Of a stretch of DNA of 35,090 bases, positions 33,784 to 35,090 are shown piece by piece. Every line of letters begins with the position of its first letter. Within the stretch, counting starts at the first letter, position 1. The DNA comes from Acidimicrobiia bacterium (lineage in GTDB: Bacteria > Actinomycetota > Acidimicrobiia > Spongiisociales > ZC4RG35): the NCBI GenBank assembly GCA_015488325.1, contig WFOA01000023.1, positions 1 to 35,090 on the forward strand, given 5' to 3'. The notes under the pieces are model-generated. The model did no database searches, was not told the DNA's origin, and saw only the letters and a list, made by a program, of their open reading frames with translations. Position numbers and translations under genes: made by a program.

Positions 33784-35028
33784 ATGCCCGGAGCTCTGGG
33801 AAAGACGTTCGACTCCCTCCTGCCGGTCGGCCGCCTCTCCCGGGCCGAACGGGTCGCCGTGGCGTCGATGTGGCTGGTCGGGGTCCTCCAGGGCTTCGCC
33901 CAGAGCCAGGCCGCCGCCACCCTGCCCTTCGTACGGGTCGGGTTGGGGATCGACGAAGGCGAGATGAGCGCCATCCTCGCCGTCGCCCGGATCGCCAGCT
34001 TCGGCGCCCTCGCCCTCTCCCACTGGGGTGACCGTCGCGGCCGGAAGGTGCCCTTCCTCGCCGCCTACACCCTGGTGATCGCCGCCGGTTTCGGGTCGTC
34101 GCTGGTGCAGGCTCCCTGGCAGTTCGCATTCGGCCAGTCCCTCGTGCGGGTGGGGACGGCTGCCCTCACCACCCTGGTGGTGGTGCTCCTGGCCGAACAG
34201 GTCGACCGTTCCCTCCGTGCGTTCGCCATCTCGATCTACGGGGCGGCGGGCAGCCTCGGGGCGGCCCTCGCCCTCGCCACCCTGCCCCTCGCCGGGGCCG
34301 GGCCCGAGGCGTGGCGGATCCCCTTCGCCCTCTCCGGGTTGGGGGTCGTCGCCCTCCCTCTCCTGGTCCGCACCGTCCGTGAGAGCCCCCGAAGCCCCGG
34401 ATTCGTCCCGTCCTCGGCACCGTTGAGGGAGCTGCTGACCGGCCCCTTCGCCCGACGGTTCTGGCTGGTGGCCGCCATCGGGATGGTCGGTTCGGCGTTC
34501 ACGGCGGTGAGCCTGTCGTTCTCGACGGAACGGCTCATCGACGACGTCGGCCTGACCGTTGGCGCGGCGGTGGCGGTCAGCCTCCTCGGCGGCACCGTCG
34601 GAGGGCTCGGGTTCTTCGTCGGAGGCCGCTTGGCGGACGTCTTCGGGCGACGCCCCGTGGCGGTGGCGGCGCTGTTGATGGCCGCCGTTGGAGGGGTCGG
34701 CCTCTACTGGTTCACCGCCATCGTGCCCCTCGTCGTGTCGATCGTGGTGGGCAGCTTCGGATCGTTCTCCTTCGTCCCCGCCGCCGCCGCCCACCGGGCG
34801 GAGCTGTTCCCCACCGAGACCCGCGCCACCGCCGGCACCGCCGCCGCCAACCTGGCGATGGTCGGTTCGGCGGCCGGTCTGGGGCTGGGACGTTTCACGA
34901 TCGCCGCCTTCGGCCTGTCCGAGACGGTCACGTTCCTCGCCGGGGGGATGGTCGTGGCGGCGATCCTCACCCTCCTGCTGCCGGAGACGAAGGGTCAGGC
35001 GCTGGACGGGGTGAGGCCCGACCGGTAG
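33784..35028 (+). CDS. major facilitator superfamily transporter
   Basis: 414 residues with about twelve membrane helices in two halves. Motif A copies lie in the loops after helix 2 (SHWGDRRGRKVPF) and helix 8 (GGRLADVFGRRP). A FPTETRATAGTAAANLAM segment before helix 11 and the closing LLLPETKGQAL resemble the sugar/metabolite:H+ symporter branch. The substrate cannot be told; sugar or organic-acid transport is possible. The ATG at 33784 lies 8 nt after a TATGCT hexamer. Its 3' end overlaps a convergent frame by 34 bp. Confidence 0.9.
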   Translation: MPGALGKTFDSLLPVGRLSRAERVAVASMWLVGVLQGFAQSQAAATLPFVRVGLGIDEGEMSAILAVARIASFGALALSHWGDRRGRKVPFLAAYTLVIAAGFGSSLVQAPWQFAFGQSLVRVGTAALTTLVVVLLAEQVDRSLRAFAISIYGAAGSLGAALALATLPLAGAGPEAWRIPFALSGLGVVALPLLVRTVRESPRSPGFVPSSAPLRELLTGPFARRFWLVAAIGMVGSAFTAVSLSFSTERLIDDVGLTVGAAVAVSLLGGTVGGLGFFVGGRLADVFGRRPVAVAALLMAAVGGVGLYWFTAIVPLVVSIVVGSFGSFSFVPAAAAHRAELFPTETRATAGTAAANLAMVGSAAGLGLGRFTIAAFGLSETVTFLAGGMVVAAILTLLLPETKGQALDGVRPDR

Positions 35029-35090
35029 GCGAGGCCCAACACCACGCCGCGGGCACCCACCATCGCGGCGATCGCCCACCACACCCCCAC
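34995..35090 (-). CDS. C-terminal end of a probable MATE-family efflux transporter (cut by the window edge)
   Basis: Thirty-one codons read into the window from the right edge and stop at a TGA at 34995-34997. The sequence VWWAIAAMVGARGVVLGLAY with RSG looks like the last helix and basic tail of DinF/MATE transporters. It is convergent with, and overlaps, the end of the MFS gene. The short length makes this tentative. Confidence 0.45.
   Translation of the reverse strand: MGVWWAIAAMVGARGVVLGLAYRSGLTPSSA

Overview
This is about 35 kb of high-GC, densely packed bacterial DNA that looks actinobacterial. The core genes along the minus strand run ccdA, trpE, trpC-F-B-A, polA, rpsA, coaE, uvrB and uvrA. 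This matches the relative order I know from Mycobacterium tuberculosis (trpE Rv1609, trpC/B/A Rv1611-1613, polA Rv1629, rpsA Rv1630, coaE Rv1631, uvrB Rv1633, uvrA Rv1638). UvrB carries the actinobacterial-type Walker A region ([13 protein letters not shown]). A deep-branching class such as Acidimicrobiia is a guess from general style; I cannot prove it here.

Layout: (1) 1-190: 5' end of uvrA with a perfect LexA-type SOS box in front. (2) 188-4880: a surface-glycan-like cluster with a GT2 glycosyltransferase fused to a methyltransferase and three related multi-pass membrane proteins. (3) 4914-7569: uvrB and coaE. (4) 7594-9727: a NarL-type two-component system divergent from coaE across a 24-bp symmetric promoter. 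(5) 9815-18333: a Tad/Flp pilus locus. Two Flp pilins lie on the plus strand, each followed by a strong hairpin. On the minus strand lie cpaB, tadZ, tadA, a von Willebrand A-TadB fusion, tadC and a large GT-C-like membrane protein. (6) 18545-23071: rpsA, polA and a small coiled-coil gene. (7) tRNA-Leu(CAA). (8) 23404-33701: tryptophan genes in two blocks. Between the blocks sit a YgfZ-like protein, a GH13 alpha-glucosidase and an OmpR-type two-component system; CcdA precedes trpE. (9) an MFS transporter and the tail of a probable MATE transporter.

How it works together: the tad locus with its sensor/regulator sits between rpsA and coaE, which are neighbours in mycobacteria, so it looks like an accessory insertion into a conserved backbone. 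The pilus set has motor ATPase, platform proteins, localisation ATPase and pilins. It has no secretin, prepilin peptidase or TadE/F pseudopilins in this window. Several housekeeping genes have a TAnnnT -10 hexamer 6-9 nt before the start codon and no Shine-Dalgarno sequence, which suggests leaderless mRNAs. The tad genes mostly have good Shine-Dalgarno sequences. No stretch longer than 300 bases lacks a gene.
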